Positions 35,730 to 45,202 are shown, counted from the stretch's first letter. The stretch is 64,000 nucleotides of DNA from Synechococcus sp. UW179A (GCF_900473965.1 NZ_UCNJ01000018.1:186001-250000), one strand, 5' to 3'. Notes: a model not told the origin generated them from the letters alone. Numbers and translations: made by a program.

Positions 35730-37124
35730 TCAGAGCAGACCCACCGGATCAGCCGCGACCTCATCATCAACCTTGTCGTCGTCGTCTGGCTTGTCGTCAC
35801 CGATCACCAGACGCAGAAGGATGGGAGCCAGGAAGGTGGTGCCGATCACCATCAACAGAATTGCCGCCTCCAGGGAGGGAGACAGCAACTTGGCGCTGGT
35901 TCCAAGACCAAGGAAGATCAGGCCGACTTCACCGCGGGGCATCATGCCCAGGCCCACCACAAGGCGACGGGTGGGTTGCTTGCTGACAAAGGCCCAGCCC
36001 GAGGCGATCTTGCCGATGATCGACACCACCAGCAGAAAGCCGGCAACGATCAGAGCCGTTTTGCTGGAGGGATCGGAGGGATTGATCACAGAAAGATCCA
36101 TCCCGGCGCCTACCAGCACAAAAAACACCGTGGCAAACAGGGTCACGATCGGCAGGACCGCCTCCTGAATGGCGCGGTTGTGTTTTGAACTGCTGAGGAT
36201 CAAACCAGCAGCAAATGCGCCCAGGGCAGCTTCCAGGCCGATCGCCGTCGCCGTGAAGCAACTAATGGCCAGGATCACAAAAGAACCCACCAGCACTTCC
36301 CCAGGAGCCTTCAGCTTGTCGATCAACCAGTCAAAGGCTGGCGCAGCGCTGCGGCTGAGGCCAATGGCCGCCACCACAAACACAACCGCAGCAGCCACCA
36401 GCTTCACGATCGGACCAATCTCGAGAGAGCCGCCGGAGGCCAGAGCCACCACAACGGCGAGAATCACGATCCCGAGGATGTCATCGAGAATGGCAGCCCC
36501 GATCACGATCTGACCTTCACGAGTCTTGAGGAATCCCAGCTCACCGAAGACGCTGGCGGTGATGCCGATGCTGGTGGCGGTCATCGAGGCCCCGGCAAAA
36601 ATCGCAGGAATCGCATCCACATGGAAGATCGCCATCAGGCCCCAGGTGCCCAGAGCGAAGGGCAGCACCACCCCAACGACGGCCACTGTGAAGGCCTGAG
36701 CGCCAACAGCAATCAGTTCCTCCAGCTCACTCTCCAGGCCGGTAAGGAACAACAATGCATAAAGACCAAGCTCAGCCACCGACTCGAGCGAAGGAAAACT
36801 TTCGCTGTAGATCTCAGGAACCGATTCCGGGGGGACATTGACCAGACCACTCACCAAAGCCACCAACCCCTGACTGAGCTGCACCTGGGTTTCCGGAGGC
36901 ACCAGCAGATGCAGGCCCGAGGCACCGATCAGCACGCCGGCCAGCAGCTCTCCAAGAATCGTTGGCAACTGCAGACGCACAAGCACTTCCGCGAGAATGC
37001 GGGCTGCCACAAAGATCAGCACAAATCGGGCCACCCCGATCAGGGTTTCCGCCATCTCCAGGTCGTGAGCCGAGATCTCAGCCAGCAGCGGCATGAGTAA
37101 GGGCGGCATCGCAGCAGCGAGCAT
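35730..37124 (-). CDS. nhaS3: Cation/proton antiporter, CPA2 family (NhaS3-like)
   Basis: 464 residues from ATG 37124; a TTG-started extension to 37184 is open but reads as basic non-membrane sequence. About 12-13 membrane helices. The CPA2 features include PTILGELLAGVLIG in an early helix, the discontinuous ion-binding-site region GAAILDDILGIVIL with paired aspartates, and GMMPRGEVGLIFLG near the C-terminus. The terminal 25 residues are acidic. Cyanobacterial NhaS3 is an essential Na+/H+ antiporter of thylakoid/plasma membrane. K+ transport is an alternative. Confidence 0.88.
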   Translation of the reverse strand: MLAAAMPPLLMPLLAEISAHDLEMAETLIGVARFVLIFVAARILAEVLVRLQLPTILGELLAGVLIGASGLHLLVPPETQVQLSQGLVALVSGLVNVPPESVPEIYSESFPSLESVAELGLYALLFLTGLESELEELIAVGAQAFTVAVVGVVLPFALGTWGLMAIFHVDAIPAIFAGASMTATSIGITASVFGELGFLKTREGQIVIGAAILDDILGIVILAVVVALASGGSLEIGPIVKLVAAAVVFVVAAIGLSRSAAPAFDWLIDKLKAPGEVLVGSFVILAISCFTATAIGLEAALGAFAAGLILSSSKHNRAIQEAVLPIVTLFATVFFVLVGAGMDLSVINPSDPSSKTALIVAGFLLVVSIIGKIASGWAFVSKQPTRRLVVGLGMMPRGEVGLIFLGLGTSAKLLSPSLEAAILLMVIGTTFLAPILLRLVIGDDKPDDDDKVDDEVAADPVGLL

Positions 37125-37357
37125 CAGAAATGTCGATTCCTCTCGGTGGGACCTTATCCCTAAACGGGTTTCCGCAATGCTCAAGCTGACGCTTCGGCGG
37201 AAGCATCACGGCGTGAACTGGTCCTGAGAGTACAGCTGCAAGGCGCCAACGGCCTGCAAACGTCCGCCGCAACGGCTACACGGTCTGACTGGAAACCCTG
37301 AATTTCCTGCATTCCTGGTGCGATCCGAGCCAACCTCAAGTCACCTCCCGATAAGCG

Positions 37358-39880
37358 ATGAGCACCTCCGAGCCCCTCGACCTGCGTTTACCGACTCCGG
37401 GATGCTCCGTCGACCCTGAACGCTCGGGTCTCGATGCCGATTCCGTGTTTGACGGCATGACCGAGCACCTGTTCTTCACGCTCGGCAAACTCGCTCCCTC
37501 AGCCAGCCCCCATGACCTCTACATGGCGCTGAGCTATGCGGTGCGTGACCGGCTGATGACGCGCTTTCTGGCTAGTAAGGAAGCGATTCGCGCCCGGCCC
37601 CAGAAAACCGTGGCCTATCTCTCGGCTGAGTTTCTAATCGGCCCGCAGCTGGCCAACAATCTGCTCAACCTGGGGATTGAAAAGGAAGCTGAGGAAGCCC
37701 TGAAGCGCTTCGGGATCGAATCGCTGCAGCCGATTCTTGAGGTAGAGGAAGAACCTGGCCTAGGCAATGGCGGGCTCGGCCGTCTGGCGGCCTGCTACAT
37801 GGAATCGCTGGCCAGCCTTGAAATTCCCGCCACGGGCTACGGCATTCGTTATGAGTTCGGCATCTTCGACCAACTGATCCGCGACGGCTGGCAGGTGGAG
37901 GTCACCGATAAATGGCTGAAGGGAGGCTGGCCCTGGGAACTGCCCCAACCCGATGAAGCCTGCTTCGTGGGCTTCGGCGGCCGCACAGAGAGCTATATCG
38001 ACGACAAGGGCAGCTACCGCTCACGCTGGATCCCCTCGGAACATGCGATCGGTGTCCCTCACGATGTGCCGGTGCTGGGCTACCGCGTGAATACCTGCGA
38101 TCGTCTGCGTCTGTGGCGCGCGGATGCCACCGAAAGCTTCGACTTCTATGCCTTCAACATTGGCGACTACTACGGCGCCGTGGAAGAGAAGGTGGGCAGC
38201 GAAACCCTCTCCAAGGTGCTTTACCCCAACGACGGCACCGATGAAGGACGTCGCCTGCGCTTAAAGCAGCAGCACTTCTTCGTGTCCTGCTCCCTGCAAG
38301 ACATGCTGCGCAGCCTCGACAGCCGGGGCCTTCCCGTGGAGGACTTCCCCCTGCACTGGACCGTTCAGCTGAACGACACGCACCCTGCCATCGCCGTGGC
38401 CGAGCTGATGCGTCTGTTGATCGACGATCGCCACCTGGAGTGGGACAGAGCCTGGGACATCACCAGCCGGTCTGTGGCTTACACCAACCACACCCTGCTG
38501 CCGGAGGCCCTGGAGAAGTGGGACCTGAACCTGTTCAGCAGCCTGCTGCCCCGCCACCTCGAGCTGATTTATGAGATCAACCGCCGCTTCCTGCAGCAGG
38601 TGCGCCTGCGCTACCCCGGCAACGACGCGATCCAGCGCAAACTGTCGATCATTGATGAAGACGGTGGCAAGGCTGTGCGCATGGCCCACCTGGCCACCAT
38701 CGGCGCGCACCATGTGAATGGCGTGGCTGCTCTTCATTCCGACCTGGTCAAAAACCAGCTGATGCCGGAATTCGCAGCGCTCTGGCCTGAGAAGTTCACG
38801 AACGTGACCAATGGCGTCACGCCCCGTCGCTGGGTGGCCCTTTCCAACCCCGAGCTCTCAGCCTTGCTCGATGAGCACGTTGGGCCCGACTGGATCACCG
38901 ACATGGATCGGCTGCGCTGCCTTGAGGAACGTCAGCATGACCACGGTTTCCTCGAACAATGGGGTGACACCAAGCTTTCGGTGAAGCGGAAGCTCTCTGG
39001 ATACATCCACCGCAATACCGGCGTTCTGGTGGATCCCTCCAGCCTGTTTGACGTGCAGGTGAAGCGCATCCACGAATACAAGCGTCAGCACCTGAATGCG
39101 CTTCAGATCATCACCCAATACCTGCGCATCAAAAACGGTCAGGCCGACGGATTGGCTCCACGCACGGTGATCTTCGGGGGCAAAGCAGCTCCCGGCTACT
39201 ACATGGCCAAGCTGATCATCCGCTTCATCAACGGCATCGCCGAAACGATCAACGCCGATCCCGATATGGACGGTCGCCTGCGGGTGGTCTTCCTGCCGGA
39301 TTACAACGTGAAGCTCGGCGAGCAGGTGTATCCAGCCTCTGATCTCTCCGAGCAGATCTCCACGGCCGGCAAGGAAGCCTCCGGCACCGGCAACATGAAA
39401 TTCGCCATGAACGGGGCGCTCACCATCGGCACGCTCGATGGGGCCAATGTGGAGATCCGCGACCGTGTGGGTTCGGAAAACTTCTTCCTGTTCGGCAAGA
39501 CGGTGGAAGAGATCGCTGCACTCAAAAAGAGTGGCTATCGCCCCAGGGAAGTGATCGGAGCGATTCCGGAGCTGGCAGAAGCGATCCGGCTGATCGAGAT
39601 GGGTCACTTCAGCAATGGCGACGGCGAACTGTTCAGACCGCTGCTCGACAATCTCACCGGAAACGATCCTTTCTTCGTGATGGCCGACTTCGCGGCCTAT
39701 CTGCGGGCCCAGGATGCAGTCAGCCGCGCCTGGACGGATCGCATGCACTGGAACCGGATGAGTGTGCTGAACGTGGCCCGCACTGGCTTCTTCTCCTCCG
39801 ACCGGTCCATTCGCGACTACTGCCGCGAAATCTGGAACGTGGAGGCGATGCCTGTGGAGATCACCTGCGACATTCGCTGA
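37358..39880 (+). CDS. glgP: Glycogen phosphorylase
   Basis: Releases glucose 1-phosphate from glycogen in the dark. The 840 residues match bacterial and plant enzymes. Near the N-terminus are LSAEFLIGPQLANNL and EEEPGLGNGGLGRLAACYMES. TNGVTPRRW and VKRIHEYKRQ lie in the middle. EASGTGNMKFAMNGA contains the PLP-binding lysine, followed by GTLDGANVEI. The bacterial-type N-terminus lacks the AMP/serine-phosphorylation segment of muscle enzymes. ATG 37358. Confidence 0.97.
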   Translation: MSTSEPLDLRLPTPGCSVDPERSGLDADSVFDGMTEHLFFTLGKLAPSASPHDLYMALSYAVRDRLMTRFLASKEAIRARPQKTVAYLSAEFLIGPQLANNLLNLGIEKEAEEALKRFGIESLQPILEVEEEPGLGNGGLGRLAACYMESLASLEIPATGYGIRYEFGIFDQLIRDGWQVEVTDKWLKGGWPWELPQPDEACFVGFGGRTESYIDDKGSYRSRWIPSEHAIGVPHDVPVLGYRVNTCDRLRLWRADATESFDFYAFNIGDYYGAVEEKVGSETLSKVLYPNDGTDEGRRLRLKQQHFFVSCSLQDMLRSLDSRGLPVEDFPLHWTVQLNDTHPAIAVAELMRLLIDDRHLEWDRAWDITSRSVAYTNHTLLPEALEKWDLNLFSSLLPRHLELIYEINRRFLQQVRLRYPGNDAIQRKLSIIDEDGGKAVRMAHLATIGAHHVNGVAALHSDLVKNQLMPEFAALWPEKFTNVTNGVTPRRWVALSNPELSALLDEHVGPDWITDMDRLRCLEERQHDHGFLEQWGDTKLSVKRKLSGYIHRNTGVLVDPSSLFDVQVKRIHEYKRQHLNALQIITQYLRIKNGQADGLAPRTVIFGGKAAPGYYMAKLIIRFINGIAETINADPDMDGRLRVVFLPDYNVKLGEQVYPASDLSEQISTAGKEASGTGNMKFAMNGALTIGTLDGANVEIRDRVGSENFFLFGKTVEEIAALKKSGYRPREVIGAIPELAEAIRLIEMGHFSNGDGELFRPLLDNLTGNDPFFVMADFAAYLRAQDAVSRAWTDRMHWNRMSVLNVARTGFFSSDRSIRDYCREIWNVEAMPVEITCDIR

Positions 39881-39973
39881 GACCTGGCCAACGAAAAGCC
39901 CCCGATGCCATCACCGGTGCCCATCAAAATCGGAAACCTCAAATCAGCTTGAGAGTGAAATTGGGTTGAAGAA

Positions 39974-40429
39974 TCAACCTCGATCGGGAAGATCAGGGGT
40001 TTGATGCAACAGACGGTTCAGACGCAAACGATCGGCGTTGAGGGGATCGGGCGCAAGCTCACCGGCAAGTTCACGAAATTTCTGCTCGATCTCTTCAGGC
40101 ACACGCACGTCGAAAATGCGTTCCATCAACGCCTCAATTGAGAAAAGGTGCGCATTGATGTTTTCCATGTCAGCCATGGCCTGCTGGAGCGCATCGGCGG
40201 GTTCGTCAGCACTGCCAACTGGTGTGGCATGCACCTGTGCATCGCCCGTACGAGGACCATGCTGCTTCTGCAGATCCTCAAGCACGCGACCAGAGAGTGT
40301 TCGAAATGCCTGAAGGGCTGCCCAACTCAGTTCCTGCTGCTGACGAAGCGTGGGATTCTCTCGAATCAGCCTGTCGTGCTCTCGGTAAAAGCGTTGACAG
40401 TCAGGACATTGGCAGGGCTCTTCTGGCAC
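39974..40429 (-). CDS. Conserved hypothetical protein with N-terminal CxxC
   Basis: 151 residues starting at GTG 40429. The N-terminus carries CQCPDCQRF, a CxxC that could bind zinc with further cysteines absent. The rest is acidic and helical (ADALQQAMADMENINAHLF), with low hydrophobicity and no membrane segment. I do not recognise the family. It follows the small gene at 40467-40823 by 37 nt in the same direction, so both are likely one transcript. Confidence 0.6.
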   Translation of the reverse strand: MPEEPCQCPDCQRFYREHDRLIRENPTLRQQQELSWAALQAFRTLSGRVLEDLQKQHGPRTGDAQVHATPVGSADEPADALQQAMADMENINAHLFSIEALMERIFDVRVPEEIEQKFRELAGELAPDPLNADRLRLNRLLHQTPDLPDRG

Positions 40430-40466
40430 GTGGAACCCGAAGCTCGAGAACCATCATGACATCCAA

Positions 40467-40823
40467 TCAGGCAGCAAGCGGTGGTTCGGAAGAAAATCCG
40501 CCGTCACTGTCTCCACCGCCATCAAAACGGTTGTCTCCATCTCCCTCGGTGAGACCTGGCAAAGGGATTTCGATCGAGGTCACCACCTGGATCACATCTC
40601 TCAATCGCATGGAATCTGCAAACCAGCCCATGGCCTGCTCCGTATCACCACGACGTTCGGCGTCACTGGCCTGGTCATCATGGGCTTCTGCAAGAAGAGC
40701 CAGCCAACAAAGACAGCGCGCCTGAACCACCGACAGATCGAGCTCAGTGGGCTGCGAGTCAGCGATGCGCTCGCTTTCCTGTTGAACCAGAAGCTGAAGC
40801 CGTAGATCGTGAAGCTGGGTCAT
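40467..40823 (-). CDS. Small acidic hypothetical protein
   Basis: 118 residues from ATG 40823. An N-terminal helical part (1-85) has paired cysteines (RCLCW) and a motif-like EAHDDQASDAERRGDTEQA. A disordered Gly/Asp/Ser tail from about 92 to 118 is low-complexity. No known domain. Likely co-transcribed with the CxxC protein downstream. The family is unknown to me. Confidence 0.55.
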   Translation of the reverse strand: MTQLHDLRLQLLVQQESERIADSQPTELDLSVVQARCLCWLALLAEAHDDQASDAERRGDTEQAMGWFADSMRLRDVIQVVTSIEIPLPGLTEGDGDNRFDGGGDSDGGFSSEPPLAA

Positions 40824-41032
40824 GGAGCCGGTTTCACTACTCCTACGCTAGCGAGGGCGTCGAGCCTGGCTACCCCACTAAATGTAGTGTTAACTACCCT
40901 CAAGGGTTTGCACCAGCCCAGGGATAGCGCCTTAGCCGCCATCAAAAATCTACTTACGCACTAAAAACGCTCAAAGATCTCGTCAACAAGCCTGAGAGCA
41001 TCCGTAAACCAAGCAAGGCATGGCTGAATCAC

Positions 41033-41105
<73 letters not shown>

Positions 41106-41127
41106 ATCAAAAGTCATTATGGGGTTT

Positions 41128-41510
41128 GAAAGCAGGAGAGGTGATCGCAACCGAAGACCAGCCTCGTGCTGAGCTGCGGTTGAGGAAAGTCCGGGCTCCC
41201 CGATGGCCAGGCTTGCTGGGTAACGCCCAGTGCGGGTGACCGTGAGGAGAGTGCCACAGAAATACACCGCCGATGGCCGGTTCGCCGGCACAGGCAAGGG
41301 TGCAAGGGTGCGGTAAGAGCGCACCAGCAGCATCGAGAGGTGCTGGCTAGGTAAACCCCGGCCGGGAGCAAGGCCAAGGAACGACGACTGGCCATCTGTC
41401 CCGTTCCGATGTGTGAGCCGCTAGAGGCCGCCGGAGACGACGGTCCCAGATAGATGATTGCCCCCTTCCCTCGGGAAGGAGAACAGAACCCGGCTTACGA
41501 CCTGCTTTCA
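41128..41510 (+). ncRNA. rnpB: RNase P RNA (class A)
   Basis: The catalytic RNA of RNase P. The 5' GAAAGCAGG (41129-41137) pairs with the 3' CCTGCTTTC (41501-41509) as helix P1. The conserved GAGGAAAGTCCGGGC block, CACAGAAA(T)A, GGTAAGAGCGCACCAG and AGGTAAACCCC in the middle, and the ACAGAACCCGGCTTA end block are all present. Length about 380 nt fits cyanobacteria. The start and end are set by the P1 pairing. Confidence 0.95.
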
Positions 41511-41586
41511 CCAAACCACCACGCAAAGAGTCGGGTCTTTCAGACCCACGCCAGTGGTGACGTCCCAGGGCTCTGACTGGGCTCAA

Positions 41587-42150
41587 AAAGATTCAAACTG
41601 TCAACCGCCTAAGCAAAACGCAGGCAAGCTGATTCCCACAAAAAAGCGGAATCCCTGCCCGATCTGCGGAGATAGATAGATCAGGTCGATGCCGGACGAA
41701 ACGCGACGACGCGGTTTTGCTCTGCGCTTAATTAGGGCGATTCAGTCCGGACAATTGATTCGATCTCCGTAGCCGATGGCGGCGGTTGGACCCTCTACAA
41801 GCGTGGAGACCTCTGGAATACATTCGCGCCAGAGCGGGCGAAAACCACCCGATGTCGAGCGCCAGCATCGAAACCTGTCGTAACAGCGCCAGCTCCCTCT
41901 AGAGCCAGCATCGAAGCCCGGCATCAGGCATTCTGCCCTGCTGGCGCGCCAGTCCTTCCACACCGATGACGCTGCTGATCTGACCCGCACAGGGTTCACA
42001 CACAAGCAGATCCATCAGATGGGTGCGAAGATCGTGACCAAGGGGCTGAAGTTGCCCGAGCCCCCGCGTTCTACAGGAGCTCTGGTCGGGAAGGTTCGCC
42101 AACACGACTGGCTATCTGGTTATCACTCGCGACTAAGAAAGACGCATCAC
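41587..42150 (+). pseudogene. Decayed phage/plasmid-type primase (zinc finger + DUF3854-like N-terminus), frameshifted
   Basis: Three frames together spell one ancestral protein. The first reads TKKRNPCPICGDR and hits TAG at 41677-41679. There GATA is present twice (GATAGATAGATCA); dropping one copy restores reading into SGRCRTKRDDAVLLCA (to 41731), giving a CPIC...CR...LLC zinc-finger pattern. A second frame open from 41736 reads GDSVRTIDSISVADGGGW and continues to about 41970 (RASIEARHQAFC). A third (41884 onward) carries LLARQSFHTDDAADLTRTG and FTHKQIHQMG, like the RADLxxRGLxxxQI helix of DUF3854 primases. At least three frame breaks, so non-functional. The family call is from motif memory, not a search. 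It lies directly behind rnpB/tRNA-Arg. Confidence 0.6.
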
Positions 42151-42381
42151 TGCTGTGCAGCTACTACGTCCATGAGACAAGACGTATCGCTGGCTGAAGC
42201 TCATACCTGCCCCGCGGCACTCCCCTCAAAAACCATCTAAACAAAAGAGTTATTATATTTTTGATGATTTTTTTATCTTGCAATCTAAGGCTGGATGATC
42301 AACCCATGAAGGGCACTTTGCTCATTATCGAAAGTGTTGCACGCATCTATTCTTGTAATTATTTATTATTCAATCACTTGA
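42151..42381. other. Non-coding, AT-rich stretch
   Basis: After the primase remnant the sequence drifts from GC-rich to strongly AT-rich at about 42240 (a TTTTTGATGATTTTTTTATC run). The last part of one primase-like frame stays open to 42240 but no longer resembles protein I know. No RNA, repeat or promoter could be supported. It is a boundary between the decayed element and the sulfotransferase segment. Confidence 0.5.
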
Positions 42382-42624
42382 CCAAAATCTGAATTTCCAC
42401 TGACTGACCTTCGAAAATTCAGTGCTACCGCCTATCCACATTCTATCCACACTGCTCCAAATCTTGGATTTGAACTTGATCCAACACACTCGGCCAGGAC
42501 GCTAATCTATCTACGACAAACAGCTGGATACAATTCGCTTGAGTCTTTTAGTCCAACATTAAAGGCTAAAGCTCTGATAAAATACAAAAGACCTACCTGC
42601 AGTTCTTTAGCGCTGAAGATATGA
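42382..42624 (+). other. 80-codon open frame without a start, overlapping the next gene as ATGA
   Basis: The frame opens after a TGA at 42379-42381 and reads to the TGA at 42622-42624, overlapping the sulfotransferase ATG. It lacks any ATG; CTG/TTG starts only. The translation (GFELDPTHSARTLIY, YNSLESFSPTLKAKAL) looks protein-like and the ATGA overlap is what a truncated upstream partner gene would leave. No family is recognised. It may be the 3' remnant of a gene, or chance. Confidence 0.25.
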
Positions 42625-43148
42625 AATATTTTGGAATTGGGCTTCAGAGAACAGGCACGGCAAGCCTATGCAAGGCGTTTGAACTATTGGGCTTTAAGTC
42701 TTGCCACGGCGACTACGGCCGATTTCCTGGCTCCCTATCCATGAAGGATGCTATTTATAATCAATATGATATGTTTGCCGACACTCCTTATTCTATACTC
42801 TACGACAAGCTAGATCTATATTTCCCAAATTCTAAATTTATTTACACTTCCCGTAATGTCGATCAGTGGACCAGAAGCGTCGAAAAGCTGTTTGCAATCA
42901 ACAACCAATTTTTATCGATGCCGAATATAGCAATGCACCACGTGCTGATCTATGGTCAGCCAGTATTCAATGCTGAGATAGCTAAGTCAGTTTTCCTAAA
43001 GCATCAATCTGACGTCAGAGAATATTTTAGAGATAAAAAAAATTTTATAGAGATCGACCTTGACAATTCATTCGGATGGGGACCGCTATGCGAATTTACT
43101 GGCAGAAATATTCCTGATGCTGGGTTCCCATGGATAAATCAGCTTTGA
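42621..43148 (+). CDS. Small sulfotransferase-family protein
   Basis: 175 residues from ATG 42621. GIGLQRTGTASL (5-16) is the P-loop for the PAPS 5' end. IYTSRNVDQWTRSV (about 74-87) is the 3'-phosphate-binding segment with the conserved Arg and Ser. It ends in FTGRNIPDAGFPW, like the C-terminus of many short bacterial sulfotransferases. Shorter than typical (200-300) but seemingly complete. Very AT-rich compared with the rnc and glgP regions. It lies beside a primase remnant and a decayed relative at 43301-43447, so it is probably imported. Acceptor unknown. Confidence 0.78.
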   Translation: MKYFGIGLQRTGTASLCKAFELLGFKSCHGDYGRFPGSLSMKDAIYNQYDMFADTPYSILYDKLDLYFPNSKFIYTSRNVDQWTRSVEKLFAINNQFLSMPNIAMHHVLIYGQPVFNAEIAKSVFLKHQSDVREYFRDKKNFIEIDLDNSFGWGPLCEFTGRNIPDAGFPWINQL

Positions 43149-43300
43149 TTAATTATGAAAATATATTAAGATTCAACCCATCTTTAACGCAAATATTCGA
43201 ATTAGCGTGATTCACCAATCCGACCTAGCCTTGGTTAGCAATCAATCTTTTCTTTTACTTGGAAGACTTTTGTCAACGCTTCAGCTTGCACTATTGATAT

Positions 43301-43447
43301 GAGAAAAACAGTCCTGCTAATGATTGGGTTGCCCGCGTTTCACATGTGCGCAAAAAATTTGAAGAAGATTTCCCAGTTCCTCTTCTCATTGACGACTCCA
43401 ATGACTCAGAATAGAAAATCGCCAATTTCCTGACAGAAACTCTCTAA
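43301..43447 (+). pseudogene. C-terminal remnant of a second sulfotransferase-like gene
   Basis: The frame reads EKNSPANDWVARVSHVRKKF, then FEEDFPVPLLIDDSNDSE, a TAG at 43412-43414, then KIANFLTETL before TAA (43445-43447). It aligns with the C-terminus of the intact neighbour: HVRKKFEED to DVREYFRDK, LLIDDSND to FIEIDLDNS, and KIANFLT to LCEFTG. No N-terminal part or start codon is found upstream. The remaining parts of 43149-43686 are AT-rich and hold nothing else I can support. Confidence 0.5.
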
Positions 43448-43686
43448 ATTTCGCGCAACAACGGCTTGAATATAGCTGAAAGCAACGCAACAACTGGCTT
43501 GGGCTGATCAGCAATCACTTTTCAAACGCTATAAACTATTTGCCAACTAAGAAACAATCTTCTTACTTAAGTTTTTTATATAGACAGAACCGGGCTTACA
43601 GCTAACGTTCATACACTTAAGAACCACAATTCGAGCCATCAGCCTAGATTTAGGAAAAGTATTTTCGAAGAAACTGCTCAGGGCAC

Positions 43687-44388
43687 ATGAGCCAAGAACC
43701 ACGGCCACTGCAGCAGCTCTGGGACGTGTTCAATCAGTCCGCCAAGACCCTTGGGCAGGCCGACCTTGCCTTGTTGCAGGAAGCGCTCACCCACACCTCC
43801 AGTGGCCTGAACCCTCATCACGAGCAGCTGGAATTTCTCGGCGATGCGGTGCTGCGTCTCAGCGCCAGTGAATTCATCGCCTCCGCCTATCCACAGATGC
43901 AAGTGGGCGAACGCTCCAGCCTGAGGGCCCAGCTGGTGAGCGATCGCTGGCTGGCAGAGCTGGGCGCCAACATCGAGATCGAGCGCTGGTGGCAGATCGG
44001 CCCCAAAGCCAGTGGCGACGCCACTGCGGCAGCCACCATCCGCGCAGAACTCAGCGAAGCGTTGATCGGCGCGCTGTACAGGATCAACGGTCTGGTAGGA
44101 GTGCAGCAATGGCTGACACCCCACTGGCAGCGCAGCGCTGAGGCGGTTCTCTCCGACCCGCACCGCGGCAACTACAAATCCTCCCTGCAGGAGTGGAGTC
44201 AGGGTGAAGGCCTGGGCCTGCCCACCTACAGCAGCGAAGAGATGAGCCAACGCCATGGTGACCCGCGCCGCTTTCGCTGCAGCGTGACCCTGCCGCCGCA
44301 GCTGAAAGCGGAAGGATGGGGCCGCTCACGGCGTGACGCCGAACAACAAGCCGCGCGCGCCGCCCTAGATCAGCTCACTGGCAGCTGA
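43687..44388 (+). CDS. rnc: Ribonuclease III
   Basis: Cleaves double-stranded RNA in rRNA maturation and regulation. 233 residues: the catalytic signature LEFLGDAVL is at 48-56, further acidic residues around SEALIGALY (about 125) complete the active site, and a C-terminal dsRNA-binding domain (about 160-230) carries SLQEWSQGEG and GRSRRDAEQQAARAAL. ATG 43687. The last 19 nt overlap the 3' end of the convergent potassium-channel gene. Confidence 0.94.
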   Translation: MSQEPRPLQQLWDVFNQSAKTLGQADLALLQEALTHTSSGLNPHHEQLEFLGDAVLRLSASEFIASAYPQMQVGERSSLRAQLVSDRWLAELGANIEIERWWQIGPKASGDATAAATIRAELSEALIGALYRINGLVGVQQWLTPHWQRSAEAVLSDPHRGNYKSSLQEWSQGEGLGLPTYSSEEMSQRHGDPRRFRCSVTLPPQLKAEGWGRSRRDAEQQAARAALDQLTGS

Positions 44389-45197
44389 GCGGAGCCCTGC
44401 AGTTCAGCCCCGCATTGATCGCAGTGGCTGGCCTCGCGGCGATGGTCGCGATGACCACAGCTGCTGCAGGGGCGCCTGTCTTGCCGGGCCTGCTGAATCG
44501 ATTCCACCGTGACGATGCCTGTGGGGATGGCAATGATGCCGAAACCGAGCAGCATCACCACCGCCGCCAGCAGACGACCGAGCACGGTCTGCGGCACAAA
44601 ATCGCCATAACCCACCGTGGTCATGGTCACGATGGCCCAGTACACACCCTGCCCAACAGTCTGGAACTGGGTGTTGGGATGACGGCTCTCAATCACCACC
44701 ATCAGATAACCCAACACCACCTGGGCCATCACGACAAAAAACAGGAATACGCCGATGCGGCGTGCACTGGCGCGCAGGGCACGGCCCAGCATCTGCGCCT
44801 CATCCATAAAGCGCAGCAGCTTGAACACACGCAACACGCGGGCGAACTTGAAGACCCACAAAACCAGGCCACTGCGGATCTGGGGCACGAAAAAAAACAG
44901 GACGGCTGAAAGATCAATCAGCCCGTAAAAGCTGCGCGCATAGGCCAATGGCTTCGGCGACACCCACAGATGCAGCAGGTAATCCGCCATGAACACCAGC
45001 AGGCAGAAGTTTTCAAGCGTGTCCACCCAGGCAGGAATTTCCCCGGGTGTTGCCACGCGCATCGGGTGCGGTTCAACCAGCAGTCCTGCCACGCTGAGCA
45101 GGATCGTCCCGAAAATCACCAGGTTGTAGAGCCTGCCTGGACGGGTATCGGAATCGAGAACGACTCGCCGGAGCCGCTGGCGTAGAGCGACCTCCAT
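44370..45197 (-). CDS. Voltage-gated-type potassium channel with C-terminal zinc ribbon
   Basis: 275 residues, six membrane segments (S1-S6). S4 has the arginine/lysine ladder [15 protein letters not shown] (about 117-131). The pore loop holds the K+ selectivity filter TTVGYGD (193-199). After S6, instead of an RCK domain, is a short linker and two CxxC pairs: C244/C247 and C259/C262, a zinc-ribbon arrangement. It lies between rnc and ndhS. K+ selectivity follows from the filter; the role of the zinc ribbon is unknown. Confidence 0.9.
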   Translation of the reverse strand: MEVALRQRLRRVVLDSDTRPGRLYNLVIFGTILLSVAGLLVEPHPMRVATPGEIPAWVDTLENFCLLVFMADYLLHLWVSPKPLAYARSFYGLIDLSAVLFFFVPQIRSGLVLWVFKFARVLRVFKLLRFMDEAQMLGRALRASARRIGVFLFFVVMAQVVLGYLMVVIESRHPNTQFQTVGQGVYWAIVTMTTVGYGDFVPQTVLGRLLAAVVMLLGFGIIAIPTGIVTVESIQQARQDRRPCSSCGHRDHRREASHCDQCGAELQGSAQLPVS

Positions 45198-45202
45198 GGG
45201 CG

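Noticed and set aside
38858-39748. 296-codon minus-strand frame inside glgP
   Set aside because: Antisense shadow; glgP motifs fill the plus frame throughout.
39890-39973. Possible terminator between glgP and the convergent gene
   Set aside because: GC-rich complementary pieces are present but no clean stem with a T-run could be drawn.
41742-42105. Minus-strand frames behind rnpB (87 and 68 codons)
   Set aside because: The plus-strand frames of the same interval reconstruct a primase-like protein, so the minus frames are shadows.
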